DNA of 64,000 bases from Parasegetibacter sp. NRK P23 (GTDB lineage Bacteria; Bacteroidota; Bacteroidia; Chitinophagales; Chitinophagaceae): NCBI RefSeq assembly GCF_023721715.1, contig NZ_JAMDLG010000001.1:3387784-3451783 (forward strand). Reading direction: 5' to 3'. Of the stretch, positions 34,434 to 42,877 are shown in pieces; position 1 is the first letter of the stretch, and each line of letters begins with the position of its first letter. The position numbers and the translations under genes are program-made. The notes under the pieces are model-generated. The model was given only the letters and a program-made list of their open reading frames with translations. It was not told where the DNA came from and did no database searches.

Positions 34434-35177
34434 ATGAAAATCATCCCGCTTTCGGAAGGCTCTTTCTCCATCGATCAAACCAAGCAATTCGTTCCTTTCA
34501 ACAAAGAAAACGATGATATCCAGCAGCGGCCCACCGGCAGCTTACTGGTAGAGGTACAGCCGTTCGTGGTGATCACTTCCGAAGACATCCTCCTGCTGGA
34601 TGCGGGATTGGGCTTCGCAACTGAAAACGGCGTATTACAACTCCATAAAAACCTGATGGACAACGGCATCAACCCATCGGAAATCACGAAAGTGCTGATG
34701 AGCCACCTGCACAAAGACCATGCGGGTGGTGTTTCACAAAAGAATGAAACCACCGGCGAAAGAACATTATCCTTTCCCAACGCCACTTATTATGTGCAAC
34801 GTGCTGAAATGGATTTCGCCTTCTCCAAAGGGTTGCCCTCATTCATCCCCGAAGAACTTGCGCCACTTCAACAGGCACCAAACGTTCAGATACTGGAGGG
34901 CGATGGCGTTTTAAACGGATACATCAAATACGAAATAACGGGGGGACATTCTCCCTACCACCAAGTGTTCACGATTGTAGATGGCGGCGAAACAGTATTC
35001 TTTGGTGGAGACGAAGCGCCGCAACTGGGGCAGATGAAAAAGAAGTATATCGCTAAATACGATTATGACGGTAAAAAAGCGATGGAATTACGGCAGGAAT
35101 GGTGGGAAAAAGGCCAGGAAGCAGGATGGCATTTCCTGTTTTACCATGATGTGAAAACACCGGTTTGGGGTGGGTGA
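34434..35177 (+). CDS. MBL-fold metallo-hydrolase
   Basis: A 247-residue cytoplasmic protein of the metallo-beta-lactamase superfamily. The zinc-binding HxHxDH motif is at residues 91-96 (SHLHKDHAGG), further ligands are likely in GGHSPYHQVF and GGDEAP, and the last His is in FYHDVKTPVWG. Similar proteins include lactonases and glyoxalase II-like hydrolases; the substrate cannot be told. Single gene, with the repeat element upstream and a toxin-antitoxin pair convergent downstream. Confidence 0.92.
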   Translation: MKIIPLSEGSFSIDQTKQFVPFNKENDDIQQRPTGSLLVEVQPFVVITSEDILLLDAGLGFATENGVLQLHKNLMDNGINPSEITKVLMSHLHKDHAGGVSQKNETTGERTLSFPNATYYVQRAEMDFAFSKGLPSFIPEELAPLQQAPNVQILEGDGVLNGYIKYEITGGHSPYHQVFTIVDGGETVFFGGDEAPQLGQMKKKYIAKYDYDGKKAMELRQEWWEKGQEAGWHFLFYHDVKTPVWGG

Positions 35178-35188
35178 AAGCGCTTTAT

Positions 35189-35491
35189 TTACCAGCAAAT
35201 ACGTTTAGTGGATATGAATTCACATACAATCAACTCTTCCTCTGTTTCTATGAATACGACAGTATATTTTCTTTTATAGGAGATGCACTTAAATCCCAGC
35301 AGTGCTCTTTCCGGTTCCCGGCATAAAGCATAGGATTTTCTTGAATCGGAAAGTTTTAAGAAAAAATCATATGCATCATCAACAAATTTTTCCGCGGTAG
35401 CCACCAGACCTTTTGATTCCGTGAACCAGGCAATTTCGGCGAGGCTATCTGCAACGGATTGTTTGATGATTACTTTTCTGCCGCCGCCCAT
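35189..35491 (-). CDS. RelE/ParE-family toxin
   Basis: A 100-residue protein with the RelE/ParE fold pattern: KQSVADSLAEIAWFTESKGLVATAEKFVDDAYDFFLKLSDS (two helices), CREPERALLGFKCISYKRKYTVVFIETEEELIVCEFIST (central beta sheet). RelE toxins cut mRNA on the ribosome, while ParE toxins block gyrase; the sequence does not let me choose. The start overlaps the end of the small upstream gene by 22 nt, the usual antitoxin-toxin arrangement. Confidence 0.88.
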   Translation of the reverse strand: MGGGRKVIIKQSVADSLAEIAWFTESKGLVATAEKFVDDAYDFFLKLSDSRKSYALCREPERALLGFKCISYKRKYTVVFIETEEELIVCEFISTKRICW

Positions 35492-35643
35492 TTGTGAATC
35501 AACTTTTTACTATGTAATCGCGCTTGCTCAATCGTAAGTGTTTTCTCTGGCTTTATTTTAAGCGCTGCTTTTTTTTGTAAAGCCGTATAGTTCTTGATGG
35601 GAACAAATACATACTTCTTATTGTCAATAATCACTTCATTCAT
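35470..35643 (-). CDS. small antitoxin partner of the RelE/ParE toxin
   Basis: A 57-residue protein translated before the toxin and overlapping it by 22 nt. It starts MNEVIIDNKKYVFVPIKNYT and has a basic helical C-terminus (EQARLHSKKLIHKWAAAEK). The short beta strand followed by a helix that would wrap the toxin fits an antitoxin. I do not recognise its family. The frame was checked codon by codon: it is intact and ends at TAA. Confidence 0.8.
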   Translation of the reverse strand: MNEVIIDNKKYVFVPIKNYTALQKKAALKIKPEKTLTIEQARLHSKKLIHKWAAAEK

Positions 35644-35777
35644 GGTATTCGAATTGTAGCTGTAAATTACAATAATCTTTGTACCGGACGCATTACAAAA
35701 AAAGAGGCCTGCCCTGAAAAGAGCCGGCCGTTGCTAACCTATGAAAAACACCTAGTTTAAATAAGGTGAAAATAGCT

Positions 35778-36182
35778 TTACCTGAGGTTATTCTTTCTGT
35801 TGTTCTGCCGTTCCAACCTGCGTTCCTGGATCTCTTTCTGCACGTAACGGTTGAATTCTTTTTCTTCCGTGAAAACCTTATTGGCTTTTTCTTTGCCCAA
35901 TACCTTTGAAAACTCCTCCCTGTACTTCTTCCTAACGCCAACCACTTTTTCTTCAAAGGCGATTTCATCGTCCTGGTTCTTCATTTCCTGCCTTGTTTTC
36001 CGGATTTCCGCTTCGTAATTGTTGTATACCGGCCAGAACTTTTGCGCTTCTTCGGGAGAGAGGTCCAGTTTTCTGGTGAGAAAAGCAATCTTCAGGGCTT
36101 GCACCCTTCCAGCCGGATTTTGCGCCAACGATACAGTCGTGAAACCAAGGAAAACCAATGCAAGTAATAATATTTTTTTCAT
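35778..36182 (-). CDS. Spy/CpxP-like periplasmic protein
   Basis: A 134-residue exported protein: signal peptide MKKILLLALVFLGFTTVSLA|Q, then an almost wholly helical, charged body. FLTRKLDLSPEEAQKFWPVYNNYEAEIRKTRQ resembles the LTxxQ-type helices of Spy/CpxP, periplasmic chaperone-like stress proteins. It is third in a minus-strand operon after a sigma factor and its membrane anti-sigma, so it may be either a sensor or a target of that system (inference). Confidence 0.82.
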   Translation of the reverse strand: MKKILLLALVFLGFTTVSLAQNPAGRVQALKIAFLTRKLDLSPEEAQKFWPVYNNYEAEIRKTRQEMKNQDDEIAFEEKVVGVRKKYREEFSKVLGKEKANKVFTEEKEFNRYVQKEIQERRLERQNNRKNNLR

Positions 36183-36227
36183 CTGATTGTATTTTTTTTA
36201 AGACTCTGCCGAAAATTTAGAAGATAT

Positions 36228-36812
36228 CTAATGAAGGCTTCCTTCCTTTAGATATTGTTCCTTCACATACTTTTCAAGTTCTTCGGTGGAATAGTCTGTA
36301 AGCATCGCCTGAATGTCCTGGTCAGAAATTCCTGTTGGTTCAGCCTCTTTGGTTGTCGGGTCCGTGGGGGTGAGCGCTTCGGCGTATTTGGAAAGCTCTT
36401 CATCTGAAACCTGGCTGAAAGCTACTGCCGGAGCGGCCCCGGTAATTTCCTCGTTACCGATGAACCGCCATACGGCGATGCCCATTACAGCTACGATGCA
36501 CGCGGCCGCGAGCCAGCGCAAACGCTTCGGAAACAATTGCACCACTTTTCCCGGTTGCTGCTCCTCCTGTTTCACCCTGGCCAGGAGGGTTTGCGGAAGT
36601 TCCTCAAAATACCCTACGGGTACCTGCTGTGGCATCGAAGGGCTTTTTTCCCATAACGGCGCTTCCTCCAGCCCAACGATGGCGGCCATCGTTGTGGGGA
36701 GTTCATCGAAATATCCTTCGGGCACACGGTAGGTGGGTACCCGTGGGATATCGGCCACCAACTGGCTGATGCTCAATAATTCATTGTGTATTTGCTCGTT
36801 CATCTCATTCAT
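36228..36812 (-). CDS. membrane protein, probable anti-sigma factor
   Basis: A 194-residue protein with one membrane helix (about residues 99-117). The N-terminal cytoplasmic part has two copies of a short motif, VPEGYFDELP (30-39) and VPVGYFEELP (64-73), and the extracytoplasmic part is acidic. Topology and position just after an ECF sigma gene (25 nt) indicate an anti-sigma factor, though no zinc-finger or RskA domain is visible. The GYFxELP motif is common in Bacteroidota proteins in this gene position. Confidence 0.85.
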   Translation of the reverse strand: MNEMNEQIHNELLSISQLVADIPRVPTYRVPEGYFDELPTTMAAIVGLEEAPLWEKSPSMPQQVPVGYFEELPQTLLARVKQEEQQPGKVVQLFPKRLRWLAAACIVAVMGIAVWRFIGNEEITGAAPAVAFSQVSDEELSKYAEALTPTDPTTKEAEPTGISDQDIQAMLTDYSTEELEKYVKEQYLKEGSLH

Positions 36813-36837
36813 TAAGACCCTTGTATCAAAGAAAAGT

Positions 36838-37389
36838 TTAATGATTCTTTATGAAATCCTCTATTTTTTTGACCGCGTGGTGGTACGATGCTTTCAGTGC
36901 GCCTTCGGAAGTTTCCAGTACACGGCTCATTTCTTCGTAAGGCATTTCATCATAATAGCGCAGCGAAAATACGATCCGTTGTTTTTCAGGCAGTTGCTGG
37001 ATGGCCAATTGCAGTTTCCATTCCAGTTGTTTCGGATCGAAAAATGGGTCGGCCTTCACCTTATTGCTCATCGTTTCCACCTGCTCATCAAGGGATGCCG
37101 TGCTTTTTTTCTTTTGTTGTTCGAGAAAGCTAAGGCATTCGTTTGTGGCCACGCGGTACAACCAGGTGTACAGTTGCGCATCTTCCCTGAAATTCGCCAG
37201 GCCGTTCCAAACCCGGATAAATGTATTCTGCAATACATCATTCGCGTCTTCATGTTCTACAACCATCCTCCGGATATGCCAATACAGCTTCTGTTGGTAC
37301 TTCCGGATAATGGCCGTGTAAGCGCCTTCCTTTGTGGCGGGTTCCCGGAATTGGATGAGTAAAAGCCTGTCGTCGTCGTTCAACGCCAT
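36838..37389 (-). CDS. ECF-type RNA polymerase sigma factor
   Basis: A 183-residue sigma factor. Region 2: AYTAIIRKYQQKLYWHIRRMVVEHEDANDVLQNTFIRVWNGLANF..LYTWLYRVATNECLSFL; region 4: AIQQLPEKQRIVFSLRYYDEMPYEEMSRVLETSEGALKASYHHAVKKI. It heads a three-gene operon with the probable anti-sigma factor and the Spy-like protein, which suggests control of an envelope stress response. Confidence 0.94.
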   Translation of the reverse strand: MALNDDDRLLLIQFREPATKEGAYTAIIRKYQQKLYWHIRRMVVEHEDANDVLQNTFIRVWNGLANFREDAQLYTWLYRVATNECLSFLEQQKKKSTASLDEQVETMSNKVKADPFFDPKQLEWKLQLAIQQLPEKQRIVFSLRYYDEMPYEEMSRVLETSEGALKASYHHAVKKIEDFIKNH

Positions 37390-37675
37390 TCGGTGCGATT
37401 TGCGGGGAAGATAGGGATTTTGAGGAATTTCTGGCGGTGTTTTACATGTCCTGATTTGGGTGGTTGCATCGACTTCGGTGCAGTGTTTTTCTTTTCAGGG
37501 GAATTTGTGGCGTTAAAAATGCGGCAAAGCCTTGCCTGGCGAGGGGTTGGGGGAGAAGCGGGTCTCCGGAGCCGGTTTGGAACCGGTGCCACCGACGTTG
37601 TTTTCCGGCGGCTTCCACGGTGTAACAGGGTTACTTGCGTTGGTGTTTACACCGTAACGTTTGCGTATGAAGGTT
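37390..37675. other. gene-free GC-rich segment with small hairpins
   Basis: I see no gene here. It holds several stem-loops: CCGGTT-TGG-AACCGG near 37573-37587, and ACGGTGTAA/TTACACCGT (37617-37625, 37647-37655), the latter enclosing GTAAC-AGG-GTTAC. It shares the 11-mer CGGTGCCACCG with the perfect palindrome at 51218-51249, so it may include a decayed copy of that repeat. Confidence 0.4.
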
Positions 37676-37714
37676 GAAAAAAAAGAGGTGCCGCATTTAC
37701 TGCAACACCTCTTT
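37676..37714 (-). terminator. terminator of the rfbA-galE-transketolase operon
   Basis: Stem AAAGAGGTG/CACCTCTTT (37682-37690, 37706-37714); on the minus strand it is followed by a long T run. It lies 56 bp past the stop of the transketolase gene. Confidence 0.82.
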
Positions 37715-37769
37715 AAATATTAATCTTATGGCTATGCCCTCTTTTTTAAAGAAGGCCATCCGCCATAAA

Positions 37770-38726
37770 CTATCCTTTTCTTTTGATCGCTTTCTCCGCC
37801 GCTTCCACGATGAAAGGCGTATCCAGACCGTACTTCTTCAGGAGTTCAGTAGGTGTACCGCTTTCCCCGAAGGTATCGTTGGTACCGATGTATTCGATGG
37901 GGATGGGGAGGTTTTTCGCAGCTACCTGTGCGATGCTGTCGCCCAGACCACCAATAATATTGTGCTCTTCCACGGTTACCGCGCATTTGGTTTTGCTGAT
38001 GGATTTCAGCACGGCTTCCGTATCCAGCGGTTTGATGGTGTGGATGTTGATCACTTCCACGCTATAGCCTTTTTCTTCGAGTTGCAGGCCGGCTTCAATG
38101 GCTTTCCATACCATGTGGCCGCAGGCGAAGATGGAAACGTCGGTTCCTTCTGAAAGCACCTGTGCTTTACCGATTTCGAATGGCATATCAGTAGTGAAGA
38201 TGGGCCAGGAGGGGCGACCGAAACGCAGGTAAACGGGGCCTTCGTAATCCGCTACGGCGATGGTGGCCGCTTTGGTTTGCGCATAATCACAGGGAACGAT
38301 CACGGTCATACCGGGAAGCATCTTCATCATGCCGATGTCTTCCAGGATCTGGTGGGTAGCGCCGTCTTCGCCGAGGGTAAGTCCGGCGTGGGAAGCGCAT
38401 ATTTTCACGTTCTTACCGGAATAGGCCACGGATTGACGGATCTGGTCATACACGCGTCCGGTAGAGAAGTTGGCGAAAGTAGTGGTGAAGGGAATTTTTC
38501 CGCCGATGGTAAGTCCTGCGGCGATACCGATCATGTTGGCTTCGGCGATACCTACCTGGATAAAACGGTCGGGATTTTCCTTGATGAATTGCTGGAGTTT
38601 CATGGAACCCGCGAGATCGGCGGTGAGCGCCACCACGTTGGGGTTGGTGCGTCCCAACTCGGCGATACCGTCTCCGAAACCACTGCGGGTATCCTTGTTA
38701 CCAATTGATTTGATTGATTGTAGCAT
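37770..38726 (-). CDS. transketolase, C-terminal subunit
   Basis: A 318-residue protein equal to the C-terminal half of transketolase: the pyrimidine-binding domain (NKDTRSGFGDGIAELGR...VGIAEANMIGIAAGLTIGGKIPFTTTFANFSTGRVYDQIRQSVAYSG) and the C-terminal domain (AQVLSEGTDVSIFACGHMVWKAIEAG). In split transketolases this part works with a separate thiamine-diphosphate-binding N-terminal subunit; that gene usually sits next door but is absent here. The conserved Glu of VGIAEANMIG would activate the cofactor. Operon with galE (36 bp upstream) and rfbA. Confidence 0.9.
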   Translation of the reverse strand: MLQSIKSIGNKDTRSGFGDGIAELGRTNPNVVALTADLAGSMKLQQFIKENPDRFIQVGIAEANMIGIAAGLTIGGKIPFTTTFANFSTGRVYDQIRQSVAYSGKNVKICASHAGLTLGEDGATHQILEDIGMMKMLPGMTVIVPCDYAQTKAATIAVADYEGPVYLRFGRPSWPIFTTDMPFEIGKAQVLSEGTDVSIFACGHMVWKAIEAGLQLEEKGYSVEVINIHTIKPLDTEAVLKSISKTKCAVTVEEHNIIGGLGDSIAQVAAKNLPIPIEYIGTNDTFGESGTPTELLKKYGLDTPFIVEAAEKAIKRKG

Positions 38727-38762
38727 GATGTTTTGTTTTGAAAAACTATAAAAATAGCAAAC

Positions 38763-39818
38763 TTAGTTCAACCCTGCGTGCTGGTTGGAATAGAAACTTT
38801 CGTCGGCTTTCAGCTTCTGTTCCCATTTCCAGGCGGTGGACATCATATCATCGATATTGTATTTGATGTCCCAGCCCAGGGTCTTAACGGCGTATTCGTT
38901 GTTGGCGTAAATGGCCATCACATCACCGGGACGACGGGGTCCCACCATATAGTTCAGTTTTTCACCCGATACTTTTTCAAAAGCCTTGATGGCTTCGAGC
39001 ACGGTTACGCCTACGCCTGTGCCGAGGTTGAATACTTCACATCTTTTATCAGATTTGCCGGCGATCAGGAAGTCTACCGCGAGGGTATGGGCGCGGGAAA
39101 TGTCGCAAACATGGATGTAATCGCGGAGGCAGGAGCCGTCGCGGGTGTCGTAATCGCCGCCGAATACCTGTACCTGCGGCAGTTTACCGATGGCGGTCTG
39201 GGTAATCACGGGCACCAGGTTGCTGGGTTTACCCAGCGGAAGTTCTCCGATCAGCGCGGAAGGGTGTGCGCCTACCGGGTTGAAGTAACGGAGCAACACA
39301 CATTGCGTATTCACCGCTTTAGAGAATTCGTTGATGATCTGCTCACCCATTTGTTTGGTATAACCGTAAGGCGATTCCGCCGGTTTAGGTGGTGTTGCTT
39401 CGGTAACCGGAATCTTATCAGGACTTCCATACACGGTGCAGGAAGAAGAGAATACGAAATAAGGCACATTGAATTCCTGCACGCATTTCAGCAGGTTGAT
39501 CAGCGAAGTGAGGTTGTTCTCGAAATACATCAGCGGTTGCTCCACCGATTCGCCCACGGCTTTGTAGGCGGCGAAGTGGATGATTCCCGCAATGTCTTCA
39601 TTCTCCTGGAAAATAGCCCTGGTGTCATCGAAATTGCAAAGGTCCACTTTGTAATTCTTGATGCCCCTGCCCACGATTTTTTCAGCGCCCTCAAGGATGC
39701 GCATGGTGGAACGGGAGTTGTTGTCTACGGAGATAACGTCGTAACCATGTTCAATCAGGTCTACTATAGTGTGGGCTCCTATATAACCGCAGCCCCCGGT
39801 AACTAAAATCTTAGGCAT
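38763..39818 (-). CDS. galE: UDP-glucose 4-epimerase
   Basis: A 351-residue short-chain dehydrogenase/epimerase. NAD-binding TGGCGYIGAHT at the N-terminus, SSSCTVYG, and the catalytic YGYTK pair (Tyr-x-x-x-Lys); RYFNPVGAHPSALIGE, DGSCLRDYIHVCDIS and GPRRPGDVMAIYA are GalE signatures. It interconverts UDP-glucose and UDP-galactose in the cytoplasm and feeds surface polysaccharide or galactose use. Located 20 bp after rfbA in the same operon. Confidence 0.96.
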   Translation of the reverse strand: MPKILVTGGCGYIGAHTIVDLIEHGYDVISVDNNSRSTMRILEGAEKIVGRGIKNYKVDLCNFDDTRAIFQENEDIAGIIHFAAYKAVGESVEQPLMYFENNLTSLINLLKCVQEFNVPYFVFSSSCTVYGSPDKIPVTEATPPKPAESPYGYTKQMGEQIINEFSKAVNTQCVLLRYFNPVGAHPSALIGELPLGKPSNLVPVITQTAIGKLPQVQVFGGDYDTRDGSCLRDYIHVCDISRAHTLAVDFLIAGKSDKRCEVFNLGTGVGVTVLEAIKAFEKVSGEKLNYMVGPRRPGDVMAIYANNEYAVKTLGWDIKYNIDDMMSTAWKWEQKLKADESFYSNQHAGLN

Positions 39819-39838
39819 ATATATTATGTTGGTAATTT

Positions 39839-40696
39839 TTATATCAGCTCCATCAAATATTTTCCATAACCGCTTTTCATCAGTGGTTTAGCGATCTCTT
39901 CCAGTTTCTCTTTCCCGATAAATCCTTTGCGGTAGGCGATCTCTTCAATGCAGGCGATCTTGATGCCCTGGCGTTGCTCGATCACCTGCACGAATTGTGA
40001 GGCCTGCATTAGCGAATCGAAAGTGCCGGTATCCAGCCAGGCGGTACCACGGTCCATTACGGAAACGCGGAGCTTGCCTCTTTTCAGGTATTCTTTGTTC
40101 ACGTCGGTGATTTCATATTCCCCGCGCGGTGAGGGCTGAAGGTTTTTGGCGATCTCAATTACATCATTGTCGTAGAAATAAAGTCCGGGAACGGCGTAAT
40201 TGCTTTTGGGCTGAAGGGGCTTTTCTTCAATGGACACCACTTTATTGTCCGCGTCAAATTCCACCACACCATACCTTTCGGGGTCGCTCACGTGGTAGGC
40301 GTATACGATACCGCCATCCGGGGTGGTATTCTTTTCCAGTTGCTGGCCCAGGCCCACACCGTGGAAGATGTTATCGCCGAGTACCAGCGCCACATTGTCT
40401 TTCCCGATAAAGGATTCGCCGATCACGAAAGCCTGTGCCAGTCCGTTGGGAACGGCCTGTTCGGCATAAGACAAGGAAAGTCCGATCTGTTCCCCTGTGC
40501 CCAGCAGTTTTTTAAACAGTGGAAGATCCTGTGGCGTGGATATAATCAGAATTTCGCGGATACCTGCCATCATCAGGGTGGAAAGCGGGTAATAGATCAT
40601 GGGTTTATCGTACACCGGCATGATCTGCTTGCTGATGGCATAGGTGATGGGGTGCAAACGGGTTCCGGATCCTCCGGCGAGAATAATTCCCTTCAT
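39839..40696 (-). CDS. rfbA: glucose-1-phosphate thymidylyltransferase
   Basis: A 285-residue nucleotidyltransferase of normal length. [39 protein letters not shown] is the diagnostic N-terminus; [32 protein letters not shown] and [17 protein letters not shown] complete it. It makes dTDP-glucose, the first step towards dTDP-rhamnose and other deoxysugars. The rest of the rfb/rml set is not in the window. First gene of the operon with galE and the transketolase half. Confidence 0.96.
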   Translation of the reverse strand: MKGIILAGGSGTRLHPITYAISKQIMPVYDKPMIYYPLSTLMMAGIREILIISTPQDLPLFKKLLGTGEQIGLSLSYAEQAVPNGLAQAFVIGESFIGKDNVALVLGDNIFHGVGLGQQLEKNTTPDGGIVYAYHVSDPERYGVVEFDADNKVVSIEEKPLQPKSNYAVPGLYFYDNDVIEIAKNLQPSPRGEYEITDVNKEYLKRGKLRVSVMDRGTAWLDTGTFDSLMQASQFVQVIEQRQGIKIACIEEIAYRKGFIGKEKLEEIAKPLMKSGYGKYLMELI

Positions 40697-40805
40697 GAAT
40701 GATTTTTTATGATCGCAACCGGCTCAACGGGTTTTTTCAGGCAAGCCGTGGTTGCGGGGTTGTTGGATAAGTTTCCAAAATAACAACATAATTCACTAAA
40801 AAAAG

Positions 40806-40835
40806 AACCCGCAACGGGATTCATTGCGGGTTTTT
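40806..40835. terminator. terminator of the PiT operon
   Basis: Stem AACCCGCAA/TTGCGGGTT (40806-40814, 40824-40832) with A and T tracts on the two sides; lies 25 bp past the stop of the PiT gene. Confidence 0.85.
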
Positions 40836-40856
40836 ATCATACAAACGGTTGTCCGT

Positions 40857-41918
40857 TTATTTAAAGAGTGTTACAATGTAATATACCAGGGCCGCCAGCA
40901 GGGCACTTACCGGTATCGTGAGTATCCAGGCCCAGAGCAGGTTGATGGTGACCCCCCAGCGCACGGCCGATACCCTTTTGGTAAGTCCGACCCCGATGAT
41001 GGAACCGGTAATGGTATGTGTGGTACTTACCGGGATACCCAGTTTTTCGGTGATGAACAGCGTGAAGGCTCCCGCGGTTTCGGCGCTTACGCCTTCCAGT
41101 GGTGTTACTTTGGTGATGCGGGTTCCCATGGTTTTAACGATCTTCCAGCCGCCCATCATGGTACCCAGGCCGATGGCTGTGTAACATACAATGGGTACCC
41201 AGGTGGGAATATGGGCGATTTTGGCTTTCCCCGTAGCGGCATCCACTGTTTGCTCCACAAGCGCCCAGTGTGGAATTTCACCGCCTGCCGCTGTTACCTG
41301 TGTGGCATACACCAGGAGCGCAGCGGAAATAATGCCCATTACCTTTTGGGAGTCGTTACCGCCGTGACCAATACTGAACAACGCCGAAGAAACAAGTTGT
41401 AATCGCTTGAACCATTTATCGGCCCGATAGGGATTTGATTTCCGGCAGATGTTCACGATAATGATGGTAATAATATAGGCCATGATCATCCCTACAAAAG
41501 GCGCGATGAAGATGAAGGCGAAAATCTGCAATATTTTATCCTGGGCCACCACGGTAAAGCTGCCGGCGTGCGCGATGGCGGCGCCCGCGAATCCACCGAT
41601 AAGCGTATGCGAGGAACTGGAGGGAATGCCGAACCACCAGGTAAGCAGGTTCCAGCTGATGGCGGCAATGAGCCCGGCGAAAATCACTTCCAGGTTGATG
41701 CTGCTGTTCTTCACGGTTTTCGCCACGGTATCGGCCACGTTCAGGTCGAAGATAAAGTAGGCCACTACGTTGAAGAAAGCGGCCCAAACCACCGCCTGGA
41801 AAGGTGTGAGTACTTTGGTGGAAACGATGGTGGCTATGGAGTTGGCCGCGTCGTGAAACCCGTTGATGAGGTCGAAGATCACGGCCAGGATGATGATAAT
41901 GATGAGGAAGGAGAGCAT
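40857..41918 (-). CDS. PiT-family inorganic phosphate transporter
   Basis: A 353-residue membrane protein with about ten helices. Both PiT signature repeats are present: DLINGFHDAANSIATIVSTKVLTP near the N-terminus and GGNDSQKVMGIISAALL in the middle; SSSHTLIGGFAGAAIAH and STTHTITGSIIGVG are the paired S/T-H-T motifs. It imports phosphate with protons or as a metal-phosphate complex. It follows the DUF47 gene on the minus strand, as is usual for this transporter, with an AT-rich inverted repeat in the 85-bp gap. Confidence 0.96.
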   Translation of the reverse strand: MLSFLIIIIILAVIFDLINGFHDAANSIATIVSTKVLTPFQAVVWAAFFNVVAYFIFDLNVADTVAKTVKNSSINLEVIFAGLIAAISWNLLTWWFGIPSSSSHTLIGGFAGAAIAHAGSFTVVAQDKILQIFAFIFIAPFVGMIMAYIITIIIVNICRKSNPYRADKWFKRLQLVSSALFSIGHGGNDSQKVMGIISAALLVYATQVTAAGGEIPHWALVEQTVDAATGKAKIAHIPTWVPIVCYTAIGLGTMMGGWKIVKTMGTRITKVTPLEGVSAETAGAFTLFITEKLGIPVSTTHTITGSIIGVGLTKRVSAVRWGVTINLLWAWILTIPVSALLAALVYYIVTLFK

Positions 41919-41925
41919 AAATAGT

Positions 41926-42002
41926 ATTTTGGATTCTGGATGTTGGATTTTGAATTAGAAGCAACTGTTCATCCAACATTCAAAATTCAACATTCAAAAT
42001 TT
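41926..42002. repeat. AT-rich intra-operon inverted repeat, copy B (DUF47|PiT)
   Basis: One side reads ATTTTGGATTCTGGATGTTG, the other ends CCAACATTCAAAATTCAACA TTCAAAATTT. Imperfect hairpin placed between the two minus-strand genes. Confidence 0.78.
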
Positions 42003-42003
42003 C

Positions 42004-42651
42004 CTACGCGTATTTGATAATAATGGATTCGATCACGTTTGCGGCGTCTTCGCATTTATCGGTCACGGTTTCCATTGCCTGGTAAATCTCTCTTTTCTTG
42101 ATCACTTCTTTGGCGTCGGGTTCCATTTCGAAGAGGCGGTCGATGCTGAGGTCGAAGATATCATCGGCCTGGTTCTCGATGCTGTTCACTTTCACGAGCG
42201 CGTCGGTGATCTGGCGCATGTTCTTCATGTTGCGCAGTTCTACCAGTGCCATGTGAATCTGTTTGGCGCCCTGTTCAATAAGGTCGGCCATTTTCTGGAT
42301 ACCCTGGTCGTTGGGGTTAACTTTATAGAAGTTGATCTTTTTCGCGGAAGAATAAATGTAATCGGCGATATCGTCCAGCGCGGAGGCGAGGTAGTGGATG
42401 TCTTCCCGGTCGAAAGGGGTGATGAAGTTGCGCCCGAGTTCAGTGAAGATTTTATGGGTGAAATCGTCGTTGATGTGTTCCATATCTTCTATCTGGGAGA
42501 TGAGGGCGGCTCTTTTATCGAAGGAGGGTTCTGAAACAACATCTTTGAGGACCACACCCATTTTTTCCACGTTCTCACCAACCTGTTCAAAGAGGGAGTA
42601 GAATACCTTGTCTTTCGGCATGAAGAACTTCATAATTGAATTCAGGGCCAT
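42004..42651 (-). CDS. DUF47 (PhoU-like) partner of PiT transporter
   Basis: A 215-residue, wholly helical cytoplasmic protein of the DUF47/PhoU-like family. HINDDFTHKIFTELGRNFITPFDREDIHYLASALDDIADYIYSSAKKI is the family signature, with acidic residues that can bind metal. Members sit beside PiT carriers and are thought to control their activity. First gene of the pair. A TAATTTCG box (42670-42677, minus strand) lies ~18 bp before the start. Confidence 0.94.
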   Translation of the reverse strand: MALNSIMKFFMPKDKVFYSLFEQVGENVEKMGVVLKDVVSEPSFDKRAALISQIEDMEHINDDFTHKIFTELGRNFITPFDREDIHYLASALDDIADYIYSSAKKINFYKVNPNDQGIQKMADLIEQGAKQIHMALVELRNMKNMRQITDALVKVNSIENQADDIFDLSIDRLFEMEPDAKEVIKKREIYQAMETVTDKCEDAANVIESIIIKYA

Positions 42652-42669
42652 ATAGCTAAAAATTTGGTG

Positions 42670-42677
42670 CGAAATTA
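42670..42677 (-). promoter_or_regulatory. -7 element TAATTTCG of the DUF47-PiT operon
   Basis: TAATTTCG on the minus strand, ending 18 bp upstream of the start at 42651. TTCG variant of TAnnTTTG. Further upstream (42779-42795) the minus strand carries AAAACA-N5-TTAACA, a weak Pho-box-like pair. Confidence 0.4.
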
Positions 42678-42877
42678 GAATTACTAACCCTGTAACCCTT
42701 GCGGGATGGGAGAGTTAATAATTCCTTAACATTGGAAACATGAAGTTAACAAAGAACCGGTGTAAGTAGGCGGTGTTTTGTTAATTGACTGTTTTTGAAT
42801 GAGTTAATGATTTGATAATACTGAATGCTGTGAAACAGCAGCAAACCCGTACTCGAAAGTGCGTTTTGTGTTATGGC

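Noticed and set aside
38778-39806. Long open frame antisense to galE (342 codons)
   Set aside because: GalE is certain on the other strand; the antisense protein shows no family signature.
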